Below, in pieces: positions 18,996 through 26,871 of a stretch of DNA of 26,966 nucleotides. This DNA is from Chara braunii (Eukaryota; Streptophyta; Charophyceae; Charales; Characeae), in assembly GCA_003427395.1 (NCBI GenBank), contig BFEA01000026.1, positions 315,417 to 342,382 of the forward strand. The letters are read 5' to 3'. Position numbers and translations under genes: made by a program. Position 1 is the first letter of the stretch. Every line of letters starts with the position of its first letter. The notes beneath the pieces are model-generated. The model did no database searches. It was not told where the DNA came from and was given only the letters and a program-made list of their open reading frames with translations.

Positions 18996-19460
18996 AGAGA
19001 AAAAGAGAAAGAAGAGGCGCTGCCCACGAGAAATCGTTCCAACACGCGCTGGAGAAAAAAAAAAAAAAAAAACTTATCATCGAGTTTCTTCGACAAACGA
19101 ATTCGAGGCAACCCCAGCTCAGAGGAACGATCATATTTTCAGGCTCCATCCACTCTTCGTCATAGGACTGGTGCATGCTCTGAGCCTATTGAAATGACTC
19201 AAGCATTTCGGTCTTTTGACTTTTCAAGTCTTTGGCTCCCTGGAGATGAATAAAACGAATAAGAAAAATAAGCACTCCCGGGTAAGAAGAGAGTATGCAA
19301 TTTATGAACGAATTTGCTGGAGCGTAGCCATCTACTTATTAGAACAAGAAAATAATCATTAGTATTTTTATTACACATTATTACACCAAATTACAAGTGG
19401 ATGAAATTGGTAGAGTGGCCAAATGGGCACAGCAATGTGCTGTCGGCTTGCAGAGATGTA

Positions 19461-19787
19461 CCGTCTTTACCCGAATAGAATGCCCGATAATTACGTACCA
19501 TAGATGGACTGAAAGTTGCACCAAATAACGACCAGTTGGCCCCGTAATTATTGCCATATCTGGACTGAAAGTTGCACCAAATACAGGTAGCTGGACTGAA
19601 AGTTGCACCAAATACAGGTAGCTGGACTGAAAGGTGCACCAAATACAGGTAGCTGGACTGAAAGGTAGCTGGACTGAAAGTTGCACCAAATAATGACCAG
19701 GCGGCCCCGTAATTATTGCCGTATCTGGACTGAAAGTTGAACCAAATACAGCTATAATGACCGGGTGTTCTATTCGGATGAGAACGG
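19461..19787. mobile_element. TA-flanked MITE, 327 bp, with internal tandem repeats (copy 2)
   Basis: TA at 19459-19460 and 19788-19789 flanks termini CCGTCTTTACCCGAATAGAA and TTCTATTCGGATGAGAACGG. The interior holds seven copies of CTGGACTGAAAGTTGCACC-like units with about 30-bp spacing in the 19560-19670 array. A larger duplicated segment also occurs twice: ATAACGACCAGTTGGCCCCG at 19525 and ATAATGACCAGGCGGCCCCG at 19690. The right end (CAAATACAGCTATAATGACC) matches the 105-bp copy at 4901. Confidence 0.7.
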
Positions 19788-19789
19788 TA

Positions 19790-20560
19790 GCGAATCCATG
19801 TTCCCCTCCCCCTCAACGACAACAAGAGGGCCTAACATAGCAGGTAGCATGCTACCGCCCACACGATCACTGTATGGAGATGCCGCGTGTGTTATTCGCT
19901 CGCAAATAGCCAGCAAATTCATGCTGCCCATCCCCTGAAGAACAGCCAGAGGGACAAAAATGCAGTCAGAAGCACATTGCCTCCTGCATCACCACAGCAC
20001 AGACATGCCACTTATGACTGCAAGGACCCCCAACATCGCCACCCTATTCCATCCCATCCTGGTCATTTATGTGTTCATCATCACCTTTCACATGGCAGAG
20101 GGCAGTGGTCATGAGCTACGCGCTCAGAGCGAGGAAAGCTCTTCAAAGTCTACCACACCAACCCCACAGAAACCCACATGCATTCATAAGTTTGCACACA
20201 GCCATTGTGTAGTAGAGAAGTTTGCATCATCAAAGGCATCCTGGCAAAACTGCTGACACTTGCACAAGCGAGAGAGAAAGGGCACGCAGAGGAGAAACAC
20301 AAAAAAAAAAACAAAAAAAAAACACCCCATTGGATTTCCTGTGTCCAGTAAGAACTCGGTAGTCCTCGAAAATACCCAAGAAGGCCCAGCTGGTTTGAGA
20401 ATATACCCAGAAGTAAAGCTCATTCCCAAGTCCGAAAACGGCACATAAATGGCTCCCTCTGATCCTCCAGTAGTCGGGCCGGAATGCACCTGGACGTGCA
20501 GATGTCCAAGTGCACAGTGTGCTTCTGGAGAAGCCCATGCAGACTTCCACTCTGAGCAGA
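19790..20560. other. Intergenic, no supported gene
   Basis: No convincing coding sequence on either strand. A-rich runs at about 20301-20325 interrupted by C. Confidence 0.5.
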
Positions 20561-20561
20561 T

Positions 20562-20657
20562 ACCCAGGTGAGCATTCTGACTGCAAGTATTCTCGCTATG
20601 CTAATTTGAACCCAGGTGAGCATTCTGACTGCAAGTATTCTCGCTATGCTAATTTGA
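20562..20657. repeat. Perfect 48-bp tandem duplication
   Basis: The unit ACCCAGGTGAGCATTCTGAC...GCTATGCTAATTTGA occurs at 20562-20609 and 20610-20657 with no visible difference, indicating a recent event. Confidence 0.95.
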
Positions 20658-20929
20658 AATTTCTTCCCTTCAAATGAGGCTTTTCCCATCTTTTGTCTTT
20701 CATTTCAATAACCCCAAAGTCTAACAAAGAAAGCGGCGCTTTATTGTCACAACTGGCCAGTTTGCCCTGTTTTGTGGTCTGTACCAATTTTGTTTTCACC
20801 CCTGGGGTCTGCCCTACTTTTCATAGACGACCTTCCAGTTTTGAAGAATACCTGGAAAATCCTTCCATGCCCCCCAACCACCAGTAATTCCAGGCCTCTT
20901 TTTCGCGCTGCGGAATATTTTTGCGCTGC

Positions 20930-21182
20930 CCATTTCCGCCACTTTCCGAGTTCTGACACCCGGGTGCAAAATCAAAACTTTTTTCCTGGTCCCACCCCCT
21001 TTCTGTTGCCCCAAGCTTTGTCACGGGTGCACAATCGAGTCTTTTTGTCTGGTGCCACCCCCTTCTTCCATTCAGTAGGTCGAGAGCCCCAAAGAACACG
21101 TCGCGCTAAGGTTTGATTCTTTTTTTTTTTCGCCTGGTGCCACCACCTTCTTCCATTCAGTAGGTCAAGCCCCAAAGAACAC
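20930..21182. repeat. Degenerate tandem duplication (~85-bp unit)
   Basis: CTGGTGCCACCCCCTTCTTC with CATTCAGTAGGTCGAGAGCC and CCAAAGAACAC (21049-21100) returns at 21134-21181, and a diverged earlier unit with CCTGGTCCCACCCCC and TTGCCCCAAGC lies at about 20985. Short minus-strand frames across it are repeats of the same word. Confidence 0.75.
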
Positions 21183-21229
21183 CATCCTATGGCCGCATCA
21201 GAACAAAATAACTGGCAAACGTACTACTA

Positions 21230-21331
21230 TCGTCTTCCCCCGAACATAACGCACCCTTAAAATGAATGTATACAAGTATTTCCGGCCAGATACCGCCAAA
21301 ACGAGGGTGCTTTGCGTTCGGGGGAAGACGG
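21230..21331. mobile_element. TA-flanked MITE, 102 bp (copy 3)
   Basis: TA at 21228-21229 and 21332-21333 flanks termini TCGTCTTCCCCCGAACATAA and GCGTTCGGGGGAAGACGG. Both CGTCTTCCCCCGAA ends are perfect. The internal sequence differs from copies 1 and 2, so the termini are what is shared. Confidence 0.7.
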
Positions 21332-21334
21332 TAG

Positions 21335-21880
21335 GTAGTGGCTCCGGCAACACCCCACTGTTCAAAATACTCAGGAATGAGAGGTCGTGACTCCAACAAC
21401 ACCCCACTGTTCAAAAAAATACCCAGGAATGAGATCATGTAGGAAACCATTAGTGGAGCCCCTTAGGTCCCATTCCAGTGCAATCATGTGGGGAAAAACC
21501 ATTAGTGGAGCGCCCTTTGGGCTATATCCAGCAGCCACGTGGCTAGTGGCATCTGAATTTAGGTCTGGACTTCAATTTATTTGATGACAAACAGTAAATT
21601 CACTGCCACAGCAAACAGCAAATTCACGTCACTGGATGGGTGCGGGGGAAGTAGAGTCTGGACTTCAATTTAGTTGATGAGAAACAGTATTTATTTATTT
21701 ATTTTTGGATGTGGACAGACGGACCACGGATCAGATATTAAAAAACTGATCAGAACAGATGCATTTCACTTGATCTATTTTTAGCCGAAAGCCCGAGCCC
21801 GTCGAGAAAGGTATTGAAACAGTAAATTCAATGCCAACGCAAAAAGCAAATTCACGTTACTGGATTAGAGAGGAGGAGGA
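21335..21880. repeat. Nested local duplications, no gene
   Basis: Three duplicated segments are visible. AACACCCCACTGTTCAAAA occurs at 21349 and 21399. AAACCATTAGTGGAGC occurs at about 21446 and 21496. TCTGGACTTCAATTTA occurs at 21564 and 21657, with CAGTAAATTCA and GCAAATTCACGT words at about 21590-21630 and again at about 21820-21860. Confidence 0.7.
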
Positions 21881-22455
21881 GGGGAGGGGAAGGGGAAGTA
21901 GATGGGAGGCGCAGCTACTGGCAAAATGCGCGGCTTTGCGCTAGCCGACCCCACCTCCACCGGCAGCCCCACCCTACTCCCTCCTGACCACAGCTGATTA
22001 GGGCGGGAGGCAACATGCACCCCCTTAATTGTCAGAGGTAGCTATGCTTGCAGGGTTCCCCTGTATAGGATTAGAAGTAGTGGTAGGTAGGTAGTGAAAG
22101 GTGGAATTGAGACAAGTATATAGCTTAGTTAAAAAGGGGAGGGGGGGGAATAACGTCCAGGTTTCCACGGATATCATAGGGCTTTGATCTGCTGATACAC
22201 AAAGGACGCATTTCGGCCAAAATCCTTTAGGTGGGCAGATTGGAAAACACACACCAGGTTGGGCGAGCGGAAAGAGATGCCACAACGTCAGTGGTAAGCA
22301 AATAAATTGGTAACCGCTGGTTGAATGACAGTTAGGCCGGTACAGGCCTGCTCGACTTTTCCCAAGGCCGATACCGGCATCTTCCCTGCTCGACTTCTCC
22401 CAAGGCCGATACCGGCGTCTTTCAGGCTTAGGACGAATCAGTTTTCAGGCAGATA
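21880..22455. other. Intergenic, no supported gene
   Basis: A GGAGG-rich tract at about 21865-21895. TGCTCGACTTYTCCCAAGGC followed by CGATACCGGC is tandemly repeated at about 22349 and 22388 (39-bp period). No coding region. Confidence 0.5.
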
Positions 22456-22564
22456 CCATCGTCTTTAAAAGACGCCCTTCTTCCCCCGAATACAACGTAC
22501 GGTCATTATAGCTGTGTATCTAGATACAGCTATAATGACCGTACGTTGTATTCGGGAAAGCAGG
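22456..22564. mobile_element. TA-flanked MITE with near-perfect palindromic core (copy 4)
   Basis: TA at 22454-22455 and 22565-22566. The core is a palindrome with 31-bp perfect arms (22485-22515 and 22526-22556). It begins CCCGAATACAACGTACGGTC and ends with its complement, GACCGTACGTTGTATTCGGG, around a 10-base spacer GTATCTAGAT. The arm extends through CATTATAGCTGT, the same inner terminal repeat as copy 1 at 4901. The left terminus carries an extra CGTCTTTAAAAGACG hairpin. Confidence 0.75.
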
Positions 22565-22639
22565 TAAGGCGCACCAATTCTCAGGCTCTCGGGTGGACTA
22601 CAGGCTGAACTCCCCTTCCCTGCCCCCCCCCCCTCCTCT

Positions 22640-22785
22640 ACCCCGGCTTTTCTCTCTCTCTCTCTCTGTCTCTGTATGCGTGTCTTCTATTCTCTAAACA
22701 CTACCCCGCAAAAAGAGGGGGTCACCGTGAAAGAACATTCAGTCGGGCTTTCACCTACTCATGAGGAAGTTGAACACTTCCCCGC
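22640..22785. other. (CT)n tract and short unassigned sequence
   Basis: CTCTCTCT at about 22650-22670, then no recognisable feature until the tRNA-like fragment. Confidence 0.5.
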
Positions 22786-22788
22786 CAG

Positions 22789-22850
22789 TCTGCCGCGCCG
22801 CGAGTGCATTTGACTCTCAGATTAGAAATTCGAACTCTCGACCTTGACCA
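22789..22850 (+). pseudogene. tRNA-Trp-like fragment
   Basis: GAGTGCATTTGACTCTCAGA and TTAGAAATTCGAACTCTCGA resemble the D-arm end, anticodon arm and T arm of tRNA-Trp (family pattern GACTCCAGATCAGAAGGTTG then GTTCGA), with an insertion in the anticodon loop and a deletion in the variable/T region. The acceptor stem is not recognisable. It could also be the head of a SINE. Confidence 0.35.
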
Positions 22851-22915
22851 AAAAAATTAGCGAGCGATATCTTTTTTGACATGGTCGGCTCTACTCGCAC
22901 CGACCCTGGAATCCC

Positions 22916-22929
22916 AAAAGACTGTCTGC
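22916..22929. repeat. 5' target-site duplication of the U6 retrocopy
   Basis: AAAAGACTGTCTGC ends exactly where U6 homology begins and is repeated exactly after the poly-A tail at 23054-23067. Confidence 0.9.
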
Positions 22930-22947
22930 GTCCTTCGGGACATCCGT

Positions 22948-22979
<32 letters not shown>

Positions 22980-23027
22980 GGCCCCTGCGCCAGGATGACA
23001 CCCATAAGTCGAGAAATGGTCCAAATT
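22930..23027 (+). pseudogene. Retroposed U6 snRNA copy
   Basis: GTCC-TTCG-GGAC 5' stem-loop, then AAAATTGGAACGATACAGAG, AAGATTAGCATGGCCCC, and CGAGAAATGGTCCAAATT: full-length plant-type U6 with the ACAGAGA box and AGC triad present. From memory of the plant consensus it differs at a handful of positions (shorter 5' stem, CGCCAGGATGA, CCCATAAGTCG) and lacks the terminal T run. It is followed by AAGGGGGGGG and about 18 A, then an exact 14-bp repeat of the sequence abutting its 5' end. No plant USE (TCCCACATCG) or TATA box is seen in the 130 bases upstream. It is therefore a LINE-mobilised retrocopy, probably not transcribed. Confidence 0.93.
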
Positions 23028-23053
23028 AAGGGGGGGGAAAAAAAAAAAAAAAA

Positions 23054-23067
23054 AAAAGACTGTCTGC
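23054..23067. repeat. 3' target-site duplication of the U6 retrocopy
   Basis: Second exact copy of AAAAGACTGTCTGC, directly after the A-rich tail. Confidence 0.9.
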
Positions 23068-23740
23068 TTCAGATCCGTGAATCCGTGAAATCGTATAGGG
23101 AATCAGCTGGAATGAACACATAAGTGTACTGACAAGACAACAAGACAGATACGCAGACGTCGAAATATTCAAGCTCTGCCTACAGGCTAGAACGATACTG
23201 ATCGCAGCAGAGAGCATTAGCATCACCAATAACAACCCCATTGTCAAGCGGTGTAGAGTAGACGAGCCAGCAGCAGCGGCAGCGGCAGCGGCGGCACCGG
23301 CAGCACACGCTTGAAGGCACGGAAGCTCTCGGGTGGTGGTTTCCTACCCTTAGGCACAGGCAGACGAAAATCCACCCACCCGACATCCATTGCATCTCTG
23401 GCACGAATTCAGTCCTCTCACTTAGACTATATACCCATCCTCGCCATTCACTCACCGATATATCGACCTAACAGCACTACCAACCTTCCTATCAACCGTC
23501 AATCATTCTAGCAAATCACCTATCTACAAACCTATTCTATCCATCCATACATTCCTCCACGCAATCCTCCACTGATACATCGACCTCTATCAAACGTATT
23601 CATTCATTCATTCATCCACCCATCCCTCCCCATATTCCCATCCATTAAACGATCTGCCTATGTCTGTGGCTCAACACACAAACATACGTCCACGAAACGG
23701 TCTGGCATAGTCAATCTCTTTTTGCTGGAGTTCTGTCCTG
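23068..23740. other. Intergenic, no supported gene
   Basis: A GCAGCGGCAGCGGCAGCGGC triplet run at about 23271-23300 and ATTCATTCATTCATCCACCC-type simple sequence at about 23600-23640. No coding region. Confidence 0.5.
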
Positions 23741-23742
23741 TG

Positions 23743-23743
<1 letters not shown>

Positions 23744-23787
<44 letters not shown>

Positions 23788-23826
23788 GCACAAGCACACA
23801 CACACACACACACACGCACGCACAAG

Positions 23827-23878
<52 letters not shown>

Positions 23879-23936
23879 GGCACGCACAAGCACCCACGCA
23901 CAAGGCACGCACCCACCCACACACACACACACACAC
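23744..23936. repeat. Interrupted (CA)n microsatellite
   Basis: CA arrays interrupted by CGCACGCACAAGCA words about three times, indicating duplication of an interrupted array. Frames across it are dipeptide runs. Confidence 0.95.
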
Positions 23937-23939
23937 GGG

Positions 23940-24554
23940 GCGTACAAACCGGGTAGACACACCGCGATGATGCGCAATATAGTTGAATACACCCCTTTCC
24001 TCAAACAGCAATTGGGATTGGTGACTGAAACATCCACATTTGTTGATGATCGGAATTTTTCGCTGAACAGACAACGAGATGTTCGTTGCCTTTTTCAATT
24101 GGTCGTGCAACCTCTCGCCCACCCAACTTCCCTTAAATAAGTGCGACAAAGCCATTAGCAGGCGACCGTGCGGGGAGGGGAACGAAGAGAAGCTGCCGCC
24201 TTCAGAACCAGATTACAGTCAATAAGAGAAGGACGTAACGCAAAAACAATCGGCGGGTCCAATTTTTCAGTTACTTCGCATCACCGCAGCGAGACGTTCT
24301 TCTCTTTGCAACAATCACTCATTAGTGAATTTTGCCATCATAGCCATGAGTACATACTAATCCTAACTAAAGGGGAATAAAGAACCCAAAACAGAACAAG
24401 CAAACATAAGGCTCGACTCCCGGCAGCCGCCAGCATCGATCAACACACCCCCACTTACGCTCCTCCCCCTTCCTATTTCCTAAGCAAACACGACCAAGAT
24501 GAATTAAAACGAAAAAAAGAAAAAAAGCAAAACCACCAAGAAAACGCAAGGTTG

Positions 24555-24558
<4 letters not shown>
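23940..24558. other. Intergenic, no supported gene
   Basis: No coding sequence recognised on either strand. Confidence 0.5.

Positions 24559-24560
<2 letters not shown>

Positions 24561-24639
<79 letters not shown>
24561..24639. repeat. (CT)n microsatellite
   Basis: About 39 CT units, downstream of the ferredoxin 3'-end copies. On the ferredoxin strand it reads (GA)n. Confidence 0.95.
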
Positions 24640-24642
<3 letters not shown>

Positions 24643-24743
24643 GATTAGTCACTCTCTCTCCTTCCCCCTTCTTAATATGGCTTGGACACATGTCCATCAA
24701 CGGCGAAATTGCGTGTGGCGACCGGGATAGCTAACCGGATCCC

Positions 24744-24746
<3 letters not shown>
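24640..24746 (-). pseudogene. Duplicated 3' end of the ferredoxin gene (distal copy)
   Basis: On the minus strand it begins GGGATCCGGTTAGCTATCCC and encodes GIRLAIPVATRNFAVDGHV then SKPY and TAA, against GIRLAIPAATRNFAVDGHV then PKPH and TAA in the gene. About 40 bases of 3' flank (AAGAAGGGGGAAGGAGAGAG, GACTAATCC) are also copied. Three amino-acid changes, no frameshift. With no upstream exon it cannot be a gene by itself. Confidence 0.9.

Positions 24747-24810
<64 letters not shown>
24747..24810. repeat. (CT)n(TG)n microsatellite
   Basis: About 29 CT units and a few TG units between two copies of the ferredoxin 3' end. Confidence 0.95.
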
Positions 24811-24812
<2 letters not shown>

Positions 24813-24904
24813 GATTAGTCACCCTATCTCCTTCGCCCTTCTTAATGTGGCACATGTTCATCAACGGCGAAATTGCGTGTGGCGGTCGGGATAGCTAACC
24901 GGAT

Positions 24905-24907
<3 letters not shown>
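24811..24907 (-). pseudogene. Duplicated 3' end of the ferredoxin gene (middle copy)
   Basis: The minus strand encodes GIRLAIPTATRNFAVDEHVPH and TAA. Compared with the gene it has two substitutions and lacks six bases (the KP codons) near the stop; the 3' flank GACTAATCC is retained. Confidence 0.9.

Positions 24908-24994
<87 letters not shown>
24908..24994. repeat. (CT)n(TG)n compound microsatellite
   Basis: About 16 CT units followed by about 27 TG units, lying between the middle copy and the intact gene end. Confidence 0.95.
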
Positions 24995-24997
<3 letters not shown>

Positions 24998-25025
24998 TAG
25001 TCACTCTCTCTCTTGTTCGCCCTTC

Positions 25026-25868
25026 TTAATGCGGCTTGGGCACATGTCCATCAACGGCGAAATTGCGTGTGGCGGCCGGGATAGCTAACCGGATCCCGTC
25101 GATCTCCTTCTTCGCGATGATCTGGCATCCAAGGCGCGATGTGTCCGACAACCCGAATGCAAGGTCAAGCATATCATTCTCTTCATCCGTTGGCTCCGGC
25201 ATCTTGCGATAATATTCCTCATCAGTAACGATGACATGGCAAGTGGAACACGCCAGAGAGCCCTCGCAAGCACCCTCTAACTCTATGTCATTCTCATGCG
25301 CTGCTTCCAGCATAGACTTACCCAAGGGGACGCGCAACTTCTCTTCACTCCCATCCTTGTTCACGAAAGTCACAGCTATGGTCTCCGTTTCCTCCTCCTT
25401 CTCCCCACTCTTTACATCTGAAGAAAAACCCCTAAAGAAGTTCCTCGCTACAAGCCCACCACCTTTCTTTCTCCATCCTTGATTCCGCAGTACCGGTAGC
25501 GCAAATGCCTCCTCCCTTGATGCGGGGTGTGCTGGCCACCAATGAACCAGCAGTCTCTGATTGGCTCCAGCGACGGCATCGACAATGGACACGTGTCCTT
25601 CGGACGTGAACCAATCATGGCCCTGCACATCGCAAGCCCTCCTCTCCTCGTGCAACGTTCGCGAACGGGGCGAATCCGACGGCCGAAAGCGAGACTCGTC
25701 GTGGGTATACCACCTGATATCGCAGTTCCGATTCGCTGCCGACCCGCCGCTCGGGGAACTAATTCCCGCCAAAAAACATTGTTTATCAGCGGTTCTAATC
25801 AAATTATCAGCGGTTCTAATCAAATTCAATAAGCACCTCCTACCTCTGCCGCTCAGGAGCACCGCCAT
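25026..25868 (-). CDS. Mitochondrial [2Fe-2S] ferredoxin (adrenodoxin-type)
   Basis: Adrenodoxin-like ferredoxins pass electrons from ferredoxin reductase in the mitochondrial matrix for Fe-S cluster assembly. The predicted protein has 280 residues; the ferredoxin domain covers about 162-280. Cluster ligands are C201, C207, C210 and C248 (C-x5-C-x2-C-x37-C) within CEGSLACSTCHVI and SRLGCQI. The acidic partner-binding region PTDEENDMLDLAFGL follows the cluster loop, and the plant-type C-terminus ATRNFAVDGHVPKPH is complete before TAA. R146-G147-F148 then SS fits a mitochondrial R-3 presequence cleavage site. The ATG at 25868 is the only Met before residue 186 in this frame, and the first 30 residues are basic and hydrophobic as in a presequence. 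Residues 45-115 are less typical, so an unrecognised 5' intron or upstream exon is possible; plant relatives usually have introns and about 150-200 residues. It includes an in-frame duplication (NLIRTAD twice). Confidence 0.9.
   Translation of the reverse strand: MAVLLSGRGRRCLLNLIRTADNLIRTADKQCFLAGISSPSGGSAANRNCDIRWYTHDESRFRPSDSPRSRTLHEERRACDVQGHDWFTSEGHVSIVDAVAGANQRLLVHWWPAHPASREEAFALPVLRNQGWRKKGGGLVARNFFRGFSSDVKSGEKEEETETIAVTFVNKDGSEEKLRVPLGKSMLEAAHENDIELEGACEGSLACSTCHVIVTDEEYYRKMPEPTDEENDMLDLAFGLSDTSRLGCQIIAKKEIDGIRLAIPAATRNFAVDGHVPKPH
25785..25826. repeat. Perfect 21-bp tandem duplication inside the ferredoxin 5' region
   Basis: ATCAGCGGTTCTAATCAAAT plus T occurs at 25785-25805 and 25806-25826. 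It encodes NLIRTAD twice, in frame, near the N-terminus; if the real start is downstream it would instead be a 5'-UTR or promoter repeat. Confidence 0.95.
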
Positions 25869-25930
25869 TGGACCGATCGGCGGACTGAATCAAATCCCGC
25901 CCAAACTCACAGTCATCTATAGATCTTCCA

Positions 25931-25966
<36 letters not shown>

Positions 25967-26484
25967 GCCCGCCCGCCCAACAGCCCGCCCAAATTCGCTC
26001 CTTCGCGGAGAGTTTCGTTTGCTGCCTACGCCCCCTTTCGATTTGAGCAGAGTGACTTGTTGACAGGCTTCACAGACGTCGAGGCTGGCGCGGGAGAGGG
26101 CTAGACGATGCAAACGCACAGTTGGGAGAAATGTACCAAGAGGGTAGGAGCCCTGTATGCGCAGAGCAAGCCGAGGCAGCGGGCAAGAGGGCGCAAGCAA
26201 TCGAATATACCGACCCGCTGGGAAAGGATTTGGCACGAACGCACGGTCGGAAACGCCGGATCCGGTCGGCGGCCACCGGAGCAGCGCCGACGAGCGAAAA
26301 TACCGGATACCGGATCCTTCGACGCTCGTCGCATGGCTATCAAATCCACTTGTCCCTCACATTTGAGGAATATAGCGCCATGTTCCGCTCCAATGGGGCG
26401 GCTAGCACTCTACCTGCAGCGTCGTCTTGCGCCGCGTGCTGATAACTGTACAACGCCCGCGTGTCACTATGCACCCGGAGGGGC
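25869..26484. other. GC-rich region upstream of ferredoxin; likely promoter area
   Basis: A CT/GA tract (25931-25966), CCCGCCCGCCCAAC words and many CpG set this stretch apart from the AT-rich repeats to the left. Plus-strand frames (for example 26108-26716) are open for up to 202 codons, but their composition looks like GC-rich chance sequence (Arg/Pro/Ser) and no domain is visible. No TATA element clearly placed for either strand. Confidence 0.35.
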
Positions 26485-26596
26485 TCGCCACACCACTCTC
26501 GAAATGTGGAAAAGACAAAAATGTGGCGCGCGCATCTGGCCGTGTTCTAGCAGAAAGTTCATCCTCATTTTGCACATTTCGAGAGTGGTGTGGCGA
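26485..26596. repeat. 24-bp perfect inverted repeat, 64-base loop
   Basis: TCGCCACACCACTCTCGAAATGTG (shown here by its ends TCGCCACACC and CGAAATGTG, 26485-26508) is matched exactly by its reverse complement at 26573-26596 (CACATTTCGAGAGTGG through TGGCGA). It would form a 112-nt hairpin; no TA or other clear target duplication is visible. Confidence 0.9.
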
Positions 26597-26599
26597 TGG

Positions 26600-26871
26600 C
26601 CCTCTCATCTCCACAGGTGCTTGCCTCAGCTGCCAGCAGAGCAAGCCGATCAACCCTGGGTTAGGCTGCACAACGTGTGGCCGGCAGACTCCCGGTCCTT
26701 CCCGCAGCTCGGTTAGGCTGAACCAGATCGTCAAGTACCGGTAGCCTGTTCACTGGCCCCAATATTTGGGAAGACCACCTATCGCTGCAGGGTCCTGTAC
26801 TTGGGGGAAAAAACGGAGCTGTAGCGTTTGAAGGGACTACCAGAAGGATATTCATACTACCAAGGTAACCC
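26600..26871 (+). CDS. Possible exons of an unrecognised gene running off the right edge
   Basis: One plus-strand frame contains ACLSCQQSKPINPGLGCTTC then GRQTPG (about 26620-26697), a C-x2-C-x11-C-x2-C zinc-ribbon-like pattern, and stays open to TAG at 26741. A second frame contains GPNIWEDHLSLQGPVLGG then KNGAVAFEGTTRRIFILPR (about 26755-26865), ending at a donor-like AAG|GTAACC. The two frames would have to be joined by splicing (for example at AACCAG|ATCG near 26724). I do not recognise the protein. It could be a divergent neighbour of ferredoxin sharing the GC-rich promoter area. Could also be chance. Confidence 0.25.

Noticed and set aside
22930-23027. Functional U6 snRNA gene
   Set aside because: No USE or TATA element upstream, no T-run terminator, an A tail, and a perfect target-site duplication.
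25026-25868. Plastid photosynthetic ferredoxin
   Set aside because: C-x5-C-x2-C-x37-C spacing and the ATRNFAVDGHVPKPH tail are adrenodoxin-type, unlike the plastid C-x4-C-x2-C pattern.
25561-26046. 161-codon plus-strand frame overlapping ferredoxin
   Set aside because: It lies antisense to the ferredoxin 5' region and ends in a Ser/Leu run from a CT tract.
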